Source: VFMC01 sp050248155
GTDB taxonomy: Bacteria > Actinomycetota > Acidimicrobiia > Acidimicrobiales > Ilumatobacteraceae
Direction of reading: 5' to 3'
Assembly (NCBI GenBank): GCA_050248155.1
Contig: JBFWSW010000004.1
Coordinates: 62,001 to 126,000, forward strand
Length of the DNA stretch: 64,000 nt
The notes under the pieces are model-generated. The model had not been told where the DNA came from. It saw only the letters and a list, made by a program, of their open reading frames with translations, and did no database searches. Of this stretch, positions 42,546-50,203 are shown piece by piece; position 1 is the stretch's first letter, and each line of letters opens with the position of its first letter. Made by a program: the position numbers and the translations under genes.

Positions 42546-42583
42546 GTCAACACTGTTGACGCAGGGCGCGGCGCGAGTACGAT
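42546..42583. promoter_or_regulatory. Operator plus leaderless promoter between the divergent catabolic genes
   Basis: GTCAACA-C-TGTTGAC (42546-42560) is a perfect palindrome, and a second, imperfect one, GTCAACGACGTTGTC, abuts it at 42534-42548. The right arm contributes the -35 TTGACG (42556-42561) for a promoter with TACGAT (42578-42583) after 16 bases. The alpha/beta hydrolase ATG follows 7 bases later. Binding at the palindrome would block this promoter and probably the divergent one. The TetR protein at 40660-41307 is the likely binder. Confidence 0.65.
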
Positions 42584-42590
42584 GACGGCG

Positions 42591-43409
42591 ATGTCCGCAC
42601 CCCGTGACGTGAACGGCGCTCGGTTCGCGTGGCGCGAGAACGGCGCCGGTGACGATCCGATCCTGCTGCTCCACGGGCTCGGCGGCAGTCGCATCTCGTG
42701 GGAGCCACAGCTCGACGGCCTGTCGCTCGCGCACCGAGTCGTCGCGTGGGATCTGCCCGGGTACGGCGCGTCGCCGCCGCTGGAAGGTCCGATGTCCTTC
42801 GACGCGCTGGCCGACGCCGTCGCGGGGATCGTCTCCGAGCTCGGTGCAGAGCGGGTGCACCTCGTCGGCATCTCCTTCGGCGGGATGATCGCGCAGTACG
42901 CCGCCGCGCGGCACCCCGCGATGGTCAGGTCGCTCACGCTGCTGTCGACCTCGCCGAAGTTCGGGCTCGACGGCACGCGGCCGGACGAGTGGCGAGCGGC
43001 TCGGCTCGCCCCGCTCGACGAGGGTCTCGAGCCGGCCGACATCGCCGAACGGGTCCTGCGCGCCCTTGCCGGACCGGGGATCACGCCCGACGCGCTGGCC
43101 GGTCAGATCGCCGCGATGGCGCGGATCTCGAGCGGTGCCCTCCGGCGATCGATCGACTGCCTCGTCGACCACGACAGCCGTACTGTCCTGCCCACGGTCA
43201 CCGCGCCGACGCTGTGCCTCGTCGGCGAGCTCGATGACGAGACACCTCCGGCGTACGCGATGGCGGTCGCCGACCTGGTGACCGGCGCCAGGCTCTCGGT
43301 CATCGAGGGCGCAGGACACCTGCTGAACGTCGAGGCACCCGAGGCCGTCAACGACGCGATCCTCCAGCACGTCGCCCGAGCCGAAGCGCACGAACGGAGC
43401 AGCACATGA
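42591..43409 (+). CDS. Alpha/beta hydrolase (NicD-like?)
   Basis: 272 aa. The nucleophile elbow is GIS95FGG ('LVGISFGGMIAQYAAARHP'), the oxyanion HG motif is 'LLHGLGGS' (about 27-34), and the catalytic His is in 'EGAGHLLNVEAPEAVN' near residue 240. It is coupled to a gene resembling 2,5-dihydroxypyridine dioxygenase. In nicotinate degradation the following enzyme is the alpha/beta hydrolase NicD (N-formylmaleamate deformylase), so that role is proposed by context. The start at 42591 follows TACGAT by 7 bases; an in-frame ATG at 42582 lies inside that box. Confidence 0.8.
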   Translation: MSAPRDVNGARFAWRENGAGDDPILLLHGLGGSRISWEPQLDGLSLAHRVVAWDLPGYGASPPLEGPMSFDALADAVAGIVSELGAERVHLVGISFGGMIAQYAAARHPAMVRSLTLLSTSPKFGLDGTRPDEWRAARLAPLDEGLEPADIAERVLRALAGPGITPDALAGQIAAMARISSGALRRSIDCLVDHDSRTVLPTVTAPTLCLVGELDDETPPAYAMAVADLVTGARLSVIEGAGHLLNVEAPEAVNDAILQHVARAEAHERSST

Positions 43410-44479
43410 CCGAGTGGCGATACCTGCGCGCCTTTGCCGATCACTTCGCCCGATGCGGCCTGGTCGAGGGCGAGATCGTGGCTGTGCTCAGCGAGACGCA
43501 GAGCCGATCGGTCCTCGTCGACACGGCCCGCCTGGCCGCGCAGTCACTCGGCGCGCGCGTCTTCGATGTGGTGGTGCCGACGCCGGCGAGCGTGCATCCG
43601 GTTCCCATCCGGTCGACCGGAGCATCACAGGCGATCGGCGGCAACTCATCGGTGGTGGCAGCCCTCCGTTCTGCAGGTCTCGTGATCGACTGCACCGTGG
43701 AGGGGTTGCTGCACGCACCCGAGCTCGGCGACATCCTCGGCGGGGGAGCGCGCGTGCTGATGATCTCCAACGAGCATCCCGACACCTTCGACCGTCTGGG
43801 TTGGGATGACGACCTGCCGCGCCGGGTCGATCTCGGTCACGAACGGCTGCGTGCCGCTGCGCTGATGGAGGTCACCTCGGCCGCCGGCACCGAGCTGAAC
43901 GTGCGCCTCGCTGGCGCGATGACCGCCGGGTCGACTGGGGTGACCTCGGGACCGGGCTCGATCGCCCACTGGCCCGGTGGACTCGTGCTCGCGTTCCCGG
44001 CGCGCGGGTCGGTGACGGGTCGCGTCGTGCTCGCTCCCGGCGACCTGAACCTCACCTTCAACCGCTACGTCGAGACGCCCGTGACGCTGACGATCGCCGA
44101 CGACCACATCGTCGACATCAGCGGCAAGGGGGTGGACGCGCAGCTGTTCCGCACCTACCTGGCCGCGTTCGGCGACCGTGAGTCGTACGCGACGAGCCAC
44201 GTCGGTTGGGGGATGAACCCCGCAGCGCGATGGGAGTCGATCGCGCTCTACGACACCCGCGAGCTGTGGGGCACAGAGGCGCGGGCGTTCGCCGGCAACT
44301 TCCTGTACTCCACGGGCGCGAACGAGAACGCAGGACGGTTCACCGCCGGCCACTTCGACCTGCCGATGCGCGGCTGCACGGTCGCCCTCGACGGCATGCC
44401 CGTCGTCATCGAAGGCACCCTCGCCCCCGACCTCGCCCCGGTCGCCCCGGTCACCCCTCCGGACCACCCGTCCCCCTGA
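43406..44479 (+). CDS. 2,5-dihydroxypyridine 5,6-dioxygenase-like (NicX family) ring-cleavage enzyme
   Basis: 357 aa, in the aminopeptidase-T-like superfamily that includes NicX. The iron ligands reported for NicX (from memory His265, His318, Asp320) have clear counterparts: H265 in 'TSHVGWGMN' and H316-F-D318 in 'GHFDLPMRGC'. 'VLAPGDLNLTFNRYVETPVT' is another strongly conserved segment. It would open a dihydroxylated pyridine ring with O2 to give N-formylmaleamate. Its ATG overlaps the alpha/beta hydrolase stop. NicF, NicE and the hydroxylase genes of the full nicotinate pathway are not in the window, so the natural ring substrate may differ. The C-terminal tail is Pro-rich. Confidence 0.68.
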   Translation: MTEWRYLRAFADHFARCGLVEGEIVAVLSETQSRSVLVDTARLAAQSLGARVFDVVVPTPASVHPVPIRSTGASQAIGGNSSVVAALRSAGLVIDCTVEGLLHAPELGDILGGGARVLMISNEHPDTFDRLGWDDDLPRRVDLGHERLRAAALMEVTSAAGTELNVRLAGAMTAGSTGVTSGPGSIAHWPGGLVLAFPARGSVTGRVVLAPGDLNLTFNRYVETPVTLTIADDHIVDISGKGVDAQLFRTYLAAFGDRESYATSHVGWGMNPAARWESIALYDTRELWGTEARAFAGNFLYSTGANENAGRFTAGHFDLPMRGCTVALDGMPVVIEGTLAPDLAPVAPVTPPDHPSP

Positions 44480-44494
44480 CCCGAGCCCCCCAGA

Positions 44495-44600
44495 CCACCC
44501 GAGTCCAGGGATCATCCGAGTCCCCGGGAACCATCCGAGGGTCGAGCGTCTCACCCGAGTGTCGAGCGCGTACCCGGGGGACCGGTCAACCCTCGGGTGG
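44495..44600. repeat. Degenerate ~17-20 base repeats in a convergent gap
   Basis: CCACCCGAG (44495), CATCCGAG (44513), CCATCCGAG (44531) and TCACCCGAG (44551) recur at 17-20 base spacing. The pair GTCGAGCG (44541, 44561) repeats at 20. The run ends with CTCGGGTGG (44592-44600), the exact complement of the first unit, so the whole can fold back. It lies between the stops of two convergent genes and may act as a bidirectional terminator. The 142-base gap contains nothing else I can identify. Confidence 0.65.
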
Positions 44601-44621
44601 ATTCCGGGGCGGGTGCGGTGA

Positions 44622-45584
44622 TCAGGCTCCGAAGCGGGTCGTGACGACCCGGCCGGTGCGCTCCGCAGCGCTCGGCAGCAGGTCGCTCACGACGAAGGTC
44701 CGCTGCAGCCAGCGGTCGGTGCCGTCGAAGCGGGGCAGGAACGGCGACCGCCCGTGCACAGCGACGGTGTTGTCGACGACGAGCAGGTCGCCGGCCTCGA
44801 GCACGACGGAGGTGTGCGCATCTGCAACCGCCCTTGCGAGCGTCTGGAGCGCGTGGTCGGCTTCGGTGTCGGTGCCGACCATGAGGTCCGCGTCGAACAC
44901 CATCGATGGTCGATCGTGGTCGCCGCTCAGCACCGGCATCGGCGCGCCGAGGACGTTCTGGCGCCCGCCGAGGTAGCTCTCGTCGACGGCGGTGCGGAAG
45001 CGGGCTTCGAACAGCACGTCGCGCACGCGGTCGGAGAGGTGGGGGAGCACGTCGTGGACGGAGGACAGCGTGGTCGCTGCGGCAGGGTCACCGCGGAGGC
45101 AGAGCAGCAGCAGGTAGCGAGGACGGTGCGGGTGGAAGGCAGCTTCCGTGTGGAACATCAACTCGACCTTCGACGAGGTCGAGACCTGGCGATGTGACGT
45201 GGTGCGCACGGGCACGATGTTCTGGACGACGTCGCCGCCGTGCTCGGGCAGGTATCCGACCGGTTGGCCGAGTCGACGGGCGATCGTCAGCAGGGTGAGC
45301 TCGCTCGTCGTGTCCTTCGTGGTCGGCGAGGTCGGAGTCGAGGGGGTCGATGGCACGTCCCCGATCGGGCAGCCCGTGATGATGAGCGCGCCGCTCGGGT
45401 GCGGTGCGTCGGCGAAGTCGACGAGCGAGTCGTGCACGGCGGCCGGGAGGAGCCGGCCTGCGTGGCCGGCCGCCCGCAGCAGTTCGTCCGCGGAGGTGGC
45501 GGCTGGCACCGACGCGTCGAAGGTCCCGTCGAAGCGGACGACGGCGGGGGAGGTGTGGACGGCTTCGTACAGACTGGAACTCAC
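44622..45584 (-). CDS. TauD/clavaminate-synthase-like Fe(II)/2-oxoglutarate oxygenase
   Basis: 320 aa. The iron ligands are H145-T-E147 ('FHTEAAFHPHRPRY') and H278 ('VVDNTVAVHGRSPF'), with R291/R295 ('RWLQRTF') for 2-oxoglutarate. The HxE facial triad is typical of the clavaminate synthase and asparagine-oxygenase (AsnO) group, which hydroxylates amino acids or their derivatives. The GTG at 45584 is chosen because TACAAT lies 7 bases upstream. It is divergent from an RpiR regulator. No biosynthetic partners are adjacent, so the substrate is unknown. Confidence 0.8.
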   Translation of the reverse strand: MSSSLYEAVHTSPAVVRFDGTFDASVPAATSADELLRAAGHAGRLLPAAVHDSLVDFADAPHPSGALIITGCPIGDVPSTPSTPTSPTTKDTTSELTLLTIARRLGQPVGYLPEHGGDVVQNIVPVRTTSHRQVSTSSKVELMFHTEAAFHPHRPRYLLLLCLRGDPAAATTLSSVHDVLPHLSDRVRDVLFEARFRTAVDESYLGGRQNVLGAPMPVLSGDHDRPSMVFDADLMVGTDTEADHALQTLARAVADAHTSVVLEAGDLLVVDNTVAVHGRSPFLPRFDGTDRWLQRTFVVSDLLPSAAERTGRVVTTRFGA

Positions 45585-45610
45585 GTTCCGAATTGTATCT
45601 CGATTGGAAC
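45585..45610. promoter_or_regulatory. Inverted repeat and -10 box of the TauD-like gene
   Basis: GTTCCgAATT ... ATTGGAAC forms an imperfect inverted repeat that surrounds the reverse-strand -10 box TACAAT (45597-45592). The -10 ends 7 bases before the GTG start, so transcription would be leaderless. The adjacent divergent RpiR-type regulator is the likely ligand-responsive binder. Its own start at 45666 has TACACT 8 bases upstream. Confidence 0.5.
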
Positions 45611-45665
45611 AGACGACACCAAGTCCAGGATCTGAGCGGTGCTTCGGCACCTACACTGGCCAACT

Positions 45666-46508
45666 GTGGAGACGGCTGAGCGGATCGGGAAGTCGGGCGC
45701 CTCGTTGACCAACGCCGAGCGTCGGGTCGCGGAGGTCGTCCTCGGACAGCCGTCGCTCGTGGCGTTCGGAACCGTGGCCGACCTGGCAGCGGCGGCGGAG
45801 GCGGGGGCCGCGACCGTCGTGCGGTTGGCGACCAAGCTCGGCTACGAAGGGTTCACCGCGCTGCAGGCATCGGTCCAGCACGACCTCGCCAGCCAGCTTC
45901 GGCCGGCGGCCGAGCGCATCCGCGAACCGGTGGGGAACGACCTGGTGGCCCGCCACCTGCAGCTCGAGCTGACCAACGTCCAGGCCACGCTCGAGGCGCT
46001 CGATCCCGCCGCGCTGGCGACAGCGGTCGAGCACCTCTCCGATCCGGCGGCCCGGATCTTCGTGCTCTCCGGCGACGCCTCGACCGGGGTCGCGGCGCAG
46101 TTCGTCGGCGACCTGGCGTCACTCCGTGACGACGTGCGGCTGCTCGACGGCAACGAGGTGGCCGTACGCCGGTGCATCGCGCTGTTGCGACCGACCGATG
46201 CGCTCGTGACGGTCGACCTGCGACGGTACGACCGGTGGGTCGTCGAGGCCGCGCGAGACGCAGCGAGCCGCGACGTGTGGACGCTCGCCATGGCTGACAG
46301 CGTGCTGTCACCGCTCGCCGAGGTCGCTGCGTGCACGCTGGTGGTCGCAGCAGCAGGAGCCGGCACCTTCGACAGTCACGTCGGAACGCTCGCGCTGATG
46401 AACGTGCTCGTCACCGGCGTCGCCGACGCGCTGCGGGCCGACGCCACCCATCGGCTCGACCGAATCGAGTCGGCGTGGCGCGATGCAGGCGCACTGACCG
46501 ATCGGTGA
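45666..46508 (+). CDS. MurR/RpiR-family transcriptional regulator
   Basis: 280 aa. The N-terminal HTH_6 domain (about 1-75) contains 'LTNAERRVAEVVLGQPSLVA' and 'GAATVVRLATKLGYEGFTAL', followed by a SIS domain (about 110-260, 'IFVLSGDASTGVAAQFVGDL') that binds phosphosugars in most members. GTG start 45666 follows TACACT by 8 bases; an in-frame GTG at 45639 would lie upstream of that box. It is divergent from the TauD-like oxygenase, which it may control. That pairing with an oxygenase rather than sugar genes is unusual for the family. Confidence 0.87.
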   Translation: METAERIGKSGASLTNAERRVAEVVLGQPSLVAFGTVADLAAAAEAGAATVVRLATKLGYEGFTALQASVQHDLASQLRPAAERIREPVGNDLVARHLQLELTNVQATLEALDPAALATAVEHLSDPAARIFVLSGDASTGVAAQFVGDLASLRDDVRLLDGNEVAVRRCIALLRPTDALVTVDLRRYDRWVVEAARDAASRDVWTLAMADSVLSPLAEVAACTLVVAAAGAGTFDSHVGTLALMNVLVTGVADALRADATHRLDRIESAWRDAGALTDR

Positions 46509-46615
46509 CGGGTGGCATCGAATCGCGATGATCCGCCCAGATCGTCGGTGACGAACCACGAGCGATGATCGCTGGCCTTGCACCGGCATGCCCACACGAG
46601 CTCTATCCTCGCCAC

Positions 46616-47185
46616 GTGTCCGACCCGTCGGTCGCCTGGGAACAGGGGATGATGGCCCGCCTCGCGGCGGGAGACGACCGCGCTCTCGCCGCGATCTACG
46701 ACCAGTACTCGTCGCTCGTGTACGGCATCGCCAACCGGCTGCTCGGCGCCACCTCGGCCGCCGACATCACCCAGCAGGTCTTCCTGCGCCTGTGGGAACG
46801 TCCCGACTCGTTCGATCCGCATCGCGGGACGCTCCGAACGTTCCTCGCGATCATGGCGCGGCGCCGATCGATCGACATGCTCCGCGGTCGCACGCGGAGC
46901 GAGCGTCGTGAGGAGCGAGTCGCGCGGCAGGCACCCGCATCGACGCCCGACGTCGACGAGGCCGCGATGGCGATGATCGCCTCGGAGCGGGTGCGCGCGG
47001 CCGTGGAGCTCTTGCCGGCAGAGCAACGGCGGGCGATCGAGCTGGCGTACTTCGAGGGGCTCACTTTCCGAGAAGTTGCAGTTGCAACAGGTGTGGCAGA
47101 GGGGACCGCGAAGTCGCGGCTGCGGCTGGCCCTGGGGCGACTGGCCGCACACCTCCACGACGACGACACGGCGGACCGGACATGA
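46616..47185 (+). CDS. ECF RNA polymerase sigma factor (SigK/RskA-type)
   Basis: 189 aa. Region 2 spans about 25-90 ('AADITQQVFLRLWERPDSFD' is region 2.2-2.3). Region 4 spans about 125-180 ('LPAEQRRAIELAYFEGLTFR' then 'EVAVATGVAEGTAKSRLRLA'). The TYFEGLT/AYFEGLT segment is typical of the SigK/SigM-like ECF19 group, which pairs with RskA-type anti-sigma factors. The GTG at 46616 is favoured over an ATG at 46565 because TATCCT lies 6 bases upstream. The stop overlaps the anti-sigma gene by 4 bases. The 107-base gap before it shows no further clear signal. Confidence 0.88.
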   Translation: MSDPSVAWEQGMMARLAAGDDRALAAIYDQYSSLVYGIANRLLGATSAADITQQVFLRLWERPDSFDPHRGTLRTFLAIMARRRSIDMLRGRTRSERREERVARQAPASTPDVDEAAMAMIASERVRAAVELLPAEQRRAIELAYFEGLTFREVAVATGVAEGTAKSRLRLALGRLAAHLHDDDTADRT

Positions 47186-48174
47186 GCACGGAGCACGACG
47201 ACCTCCTTGGCGCGTGGGCGATCGATGCGCTCGATCCGGACGAGCGCGCCATCGTCGACGCCGCGCTCGAGTCCGATCCCGCCCTTCGCGGGACGGCTGA
47301 CCGGCTCCGTGCCGCCGTCGCAGCACTGGCTGCCGACGACGCGATGACGCCACCGTCCGGCCTGCGCGGCAGCATCCTCGGTGCTGCGCGCCAGGTCGAG
47401 CAACGTCGACCCGCACCGTCGAACCCGATCGAGGCGTACCGTCACCAGGTCGCGGCCTTCGACGACGTCGTTCGCGCAGTGGTGGGGGAGCAGTGGCAGC
47501 TGCCGGCGCTGCCCTACCAGTGGACCTTGCACGGCCTCGTCGCCCACCTGCTGCAGATCGAGCGGTACATGGAGCGCGCACTCGGCTTCGCCGACGGGCC
47601 GGCTGACGAGTTCGAGACGGACCATCTGCGGTTGGGACAGCAGGAGATCGCTGAGGAGCTGACGAGATCGCCCGAGTCGACGATCGAGGCTTGGCGAGAG
47701 GTGATCGCCCGGATCGATCCTCAGCTCGATTCACTCGATCTCGAGCGCGAGATCACCTTCCACCAGTGGCCGTTCTCGATCCGCTCGTTCTTCGTCGCTC
47801 GCTCGTTCGAGGTCTGGACGCATGCGGACGACATCCGTCGGGCCGTCGGTGCCGGCGTCGTGACCCCCGCGCCGCCGGATGTGCGGGCGATGTCGGACGC
47901 CTCGGTGAACAGCCTGCCCCTCGCGATCCACGTCGTCTCGGACCACGTGCCCGACGGCACGGCGAGGATCGTGCTGACGGGGGAGGGCGGCGGCGTGTGG
48001 GATCTGCAGCTCGGCGCCGGAGGACCAGAGTTGGTCACCGTCGTGGCCGACGTCGTCGACTACTGCCGTGCCGTGGCACGCCGCATCTCCGTCGACGAGC
48101 TGCTCGCCGACGTCGAAGGCGACCGCGTCCTGGCGGAGCGGTTGCTCACCGCTGCGACCATCATCGCGGTCTGA
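47182..48174 (+). CDS. Soluble anti-sigma-like protein fused to a mycothiol-dependent maleylpyruvate isomerase (DinB-fold) domain
   Basis: 330 aa. Residues 1-70 ('HDDLLGAWAIDALDPDERAI') resemble the N-terminal sigma-binding domain of RskA proteins, without the zinc cysteines. Residues about 82-330 match the MDMPI domain: H122 ('GLVAHLLQIERYM'), E210 and H214 ('SFEVWTHADDIRRAVG') reproduce the His/Glu/His zinc triad known from the mycothiol-dependent isomerase. There is no membrane helix, unlike RskA. A cytoplasmic anti-sigma factor sensing thiol or electrophile state is therefore suggested (inference). Start overlaps the sigma gene (ATGA). Confidence 0.8.
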   Translation: MSTEHDDLLGAWAIDALDPDERAIVDAALESDPALRGTADRLRAAVAALAADDAMTPPSGLRGSILGAARQVEQRRPAPSNPIEAYRHQVAAFDDVVRAVVGEQWQLPALPYQWTLHGLVAHLLQIERYMERALGFADGPADEFETDHLRLGQQEIAEELTRSPESTIEAWREVIARIDPQLDSLDLEREITFHQWPFSIRSFFVARSFEVWTHADDIRRAVGAGVVTPAPPDVRAMSDASVNSLPLAIHVVSDHVPDGTARIVLTGEGGGVWDLQLGAGGPELVTVVADVVDYCRAVARRISVDELLADVEGDRVLAERLLTAATIIAV

Positions 48175-48180
48175 AGAAGC

Positions 48181-48474
48181 TCAGGCGGCGCACAGCGCGT
48201 GCAGACGCGCAGCGAGCACGTCTGGATCGCCCTCGATGCGAACGCGTTTGCGTCGCGACGTGGGTCCGCTGACGATGGCGACCGCATGGCGCGAGACCGA
48301 GAACGCCTCGGCGACGCCGCGCTGCACACCGTCGTTGGCGCGCCCGTCGCGTGCGGGCTCGGTGACGCGCACGACGAGGCGACCGTCGTGCTGCCCACCG
48401 ATCGCGGCACGTGCCGAGCCCGGCCGGACGTGGACCTCGAACTCGAAGGAACCTGCGGCGCGCATCGTCGTCAT
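48181..48474 (-). CDS. DUF167 (YggU) family protein
   Basis: 97 aa. 'FEFEVHVRPGSARAAIGGQH' (about 11-30), 'RLVVRVTEPARDGRANDGVQ' and 'SRHAVAIVSGPTSRRKRVRI' are the DUF167 core. The family is small, widely conserved and of unknown function. The ATG at 48474 or 48465 is used because the longer open frame would overlap the divergent gene at 48520. It is convergent with the sigma/anti-sigma pair, with 6 bases between the stops. Confidence 0.8.
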   Translation of the reverse strand: MTTMRAAGSFEFEVHVRPGSARAAIGGQHDGRLVVRVTEPARDGRANDGVQRGVAEAFSVSRHAVAIVSGPTSRRKRVRIEGDPDVLAARLHALCAA

Positions 48475-48519
48475 CGTCGCGCATGGGCCAGCAGAGCGTC
48501 CGAGCGCTACAGTTTCGTC

Positions 48520-48900
48520 ATGACAAAAATGGACCATGGGTCAGAGGAGCGGGCAGTCGAGGGCCCGACGACCCGTTGCCGGTGGTGCCGCGCGGTCCTC
48601 CCAGCTCGACGGGGTCCGGGGCGACCGCGGGCGTTCTGCTCGCAGGCGTGTCGCCAGTGGGACTGGGTGTCGAGGCAACGTGCGAACGAGTTGGCGCTCA
48701 GCGAAGGCGAGCTCGTGATGGCCCGGACCGAGCTGGATCGGCTGCACGACGACCTGTTCGTGCTGTCCTGTGCGGTCGCCGATACGCGACGCGACCTCGC
48801 CGGCGACGAGCTCAGCCCAGCCGAGCTGCGAGAGGCACTGCGCTGGCTGCTCGAGGCCGCCGAACCCCTCGCAGCCCGTCGGATCGGCCCCTCCTCGTGA
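48520..48900 (+). CDS. Small Cys-motif (zinc-finger-like) actinobacterial protein
   Basis: 126 aa. 'RCRWCRAVLPARRGPGRPRA' followed by FCSQACRQWDW gives C-x2-C ... C-x3-C, a likely zinc site in the first 45 residues. The rest is helical ('LALSEGELVMARTELDRLHD') and ends with a Leu/Glu-rich helix. Proteins of this type are found in actinobacteria without an assigned role; nucleic-acid binding is a guess. TACAGT lies 6 bases before the ATG. Confidence 0.7.
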   Translation: MTKMDHGSEERAVEGPTTRCRWCRAVLPARRGPGRPRAFCSQACRQWDWVSRQRANELALSEGELVMARTELDRLHDDLFVLSCAVADTRRDLAGDELSPAELREALRWLLEAAEPLAARRIGPSS

Positions 48901-48965
48901 AGGCTCACCTGGACACCAACGCCCATAATCGTCGTTATGTCAGAACGTCTCGACGAAGCCCGTCC

Positions 48966-49018
48966 CCCGAACTTCGGGGCTGCGGGGCTGCTCAGCGACC
49001 TCTCAGCCCCGAAGTTGG
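48966..49018. repeat. Inverted-repeat element, copy 2 (REP-like)
   Basis: AACTTCGGGGCT (48970-48981) and AGCCCCGAAGTT (49005-49016) with a 23-base spacer, identical in arms and spacer length to the copy at 19029-19084. The flanks (CCG before the left arm, GG after the right arm) match the reverse complement of copy 1. The two are therefore oppositely oriented copies of one element. It fills most of the 120-base gap before the convergent VOC gene and could act as a terminator. Confidence 0.8.
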
Positions 49019-49020
49019 CG

Positions 49021-49431
49021 TCAGAGGGGCGACTCGCCGTCGGGGCTGGCGAGCACGACGGTGTAGCCGTCGAGGTCGCGCAGCCAGACCTCGCGGTGCG
49101 CCGGTCCCCCGGGTTGCCCCTCTGGCGGGTTGCGATGGACGGGCATGACGACCTCTGCGCTGAGTGCCTCGGCCCTCGCCACCGCTGCGTCGAAGTCGTC
49201 GGTCTCGAACCACAGGAGCACGCCGTTGCCGTAGGGCTTCGACGCGACGTCGCCGATGTGGCCGTGGTCGTGCTCGACGTCCCAGTGGTGCAATTGCAGG
49301 ATCAGCTCGCCGTTGTGCGTGAGGCGCTCGTACTCCGGACCGCCGTGCTCGCTCCGGCATCCGAGCAGCTCTTGGTACCACCGGCTGCTGGCCTCGACGT
49401 CAGCACAGGAGATGAGCGGCTGTGGTCGCAT
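49021..49431 (-). CDS. Glyoxalase/VOC superfamily protein
   Basis: 136 aa with two beta-alpha-beta-beta-beta modules: 'PLISCADVEASSRWYQELLG' (about 5-24) and 'GVLLWFETDDFDAAVARAEA' (about 70-89), ending 'LRDLDGYTVVLASPDG'. This is the layout of glyoxalase, bleomycin-resistance and dioxygenase-type VOC proteins. The metal ligands are not certain (H in 'LILQLHHW', E in 'VWLRD' absent). TACGGT lies 7 bases before the ATG. The reaction is unknown. Confidence 0.82.
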   Translation of the reverse strand: MRPQPLISCADVEASSRWYQELLGCRSEHGGPEYERLTHNGELILQLHHWDVEHDHGHIGDVASKPYGNGVLLWFETDDFDAAVARAEALSAEVVMPVHRNPPEGQPGGPAHREVWLRDLDGYTVVLASPDGESPL

Positions 49432-49465
49432 TTGGACGACCGTAGCAACCGCCCCGTACGTCGCG

Positions 49466-50203
49466 TCACCGGGTGGCAGCTTCGTCGATCGATGTCACCG
49501 CATCGGGGAGGTAGCCGGTGCAGTGCATCTCGATCCACCGTGCGTCGGCGAAGGCACTGGCGTACTCGATCTCGGCCGCTGCTCGTGACCCTGCCTCGGC
49601 GACTGAACCGTAGATGTCGTGCGTGATCTCGACGAGGTCGGCACATCCGGCCGCCTGCGCCACCTGCTGCTCGAAGCCCCGGTCGTCGACGAGCGGCTCC
49701 ATCGCGTGCGTACAGTCGTCGACGATGTCGTTCGCCGCCGGCGGCACGACCGCGCAGATGCGCCGTCGGTGCGCCGGGTCGAGGGTCACGTACTGGGCGA
49801 TGGCTACCTGCCAGACCTCCTCCGGCCGAGGGCGGTACGCGATGAGGTCCATCCCACCGAAGGTCTGGCGCGCGGACGCTCCACGTGCTGCCGTCGCCAC
49901 GAGCGGACCGAGGTTCGGCACGACCTCGTCAGCGAGTGGCCACTGCCCGAGCGCGAAGTTCGAGCCGGCGATCTGCACGACGTCGCACGGCGTCACAGCG
50001 CAGGCGTCGGTGATCACGAAGAGGATCGTCTCGCCCGACATGGTGGTGGGCGGGTCACCGAGTGGGATGTCCGGCCACGACCGCTCGACGGCCGGTCGGT
50101 AGGTCGGGAGCGGGCCTTCGGCCACTTCCTCGGCGCAACCGGCCGTGCCGATGAGGCCGATCGTGGTGAGCAGCGCTTGAAGCGATCGGGCGCCGCTTCT
50201 CAC
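49466..50203 (-). CDS. Putative lipoprotein, unknown function
   Basis: 245 aa. The N-terminal 'SLQALLTTIGLIGTAGCAEE' has a hydrophobic stretch and a lipobox-like GTAGC, so the mature protein would be lipid-anchored at Cys22 or so. Several further Cys pairs (DACAVTPCD, ICAVVPP...DDC, AAGC, MHC) suggest disulfide bonds in an exported protein. I recognise no domain. GTG start overlapping the stop of the Ddn-like gene. It ends just before the divergent VOC gene's promoter. Confidence 0.65.
   Translation of the reverse strand: MRSGARSLQALLTTIGLIGTAGCAEEVAEGPLPTYRPAVERSWPDIPLGDPPTTMSGETILFVITDACAVTPCDVVQIAGSNFALGQWPLADEVVPNLGPLVATAARGASARQTFGGMDLIAYRPRPEEVWQVAIAQYVTLDPAHRRRICAVVPPAANDIVDDCTHAMEPLVDDRGFEQQVAQAAGCADLVEITHDIYGSVAEAGSRAAAEIEYASAFADARWIEMHCTGYLPDAVTSIDEAATR

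Noticed and set aside
44495..44600. Short repeats considered as a CRISPR array
   Set aside because: Units are only about 8-9 bases and imperfect, spacers are about 10 bases, and no cas genes are present.
48199..48519. Upstream extension of the zinc-finger-like gene into the DUF167 region
   Set aside because: The extension is antisense to DUF167, and the -10 box just before 48520 supports the short form.
48937..49626. Forward open frame starting at an ATG with an upstream CATAAT box
   Set aside because: The start has leaderless-type spacing, but the frame immediately runs through the inverted-repeat element and then antisense to the VOC gene. It has no protein-like pattern after the first 30 residues.
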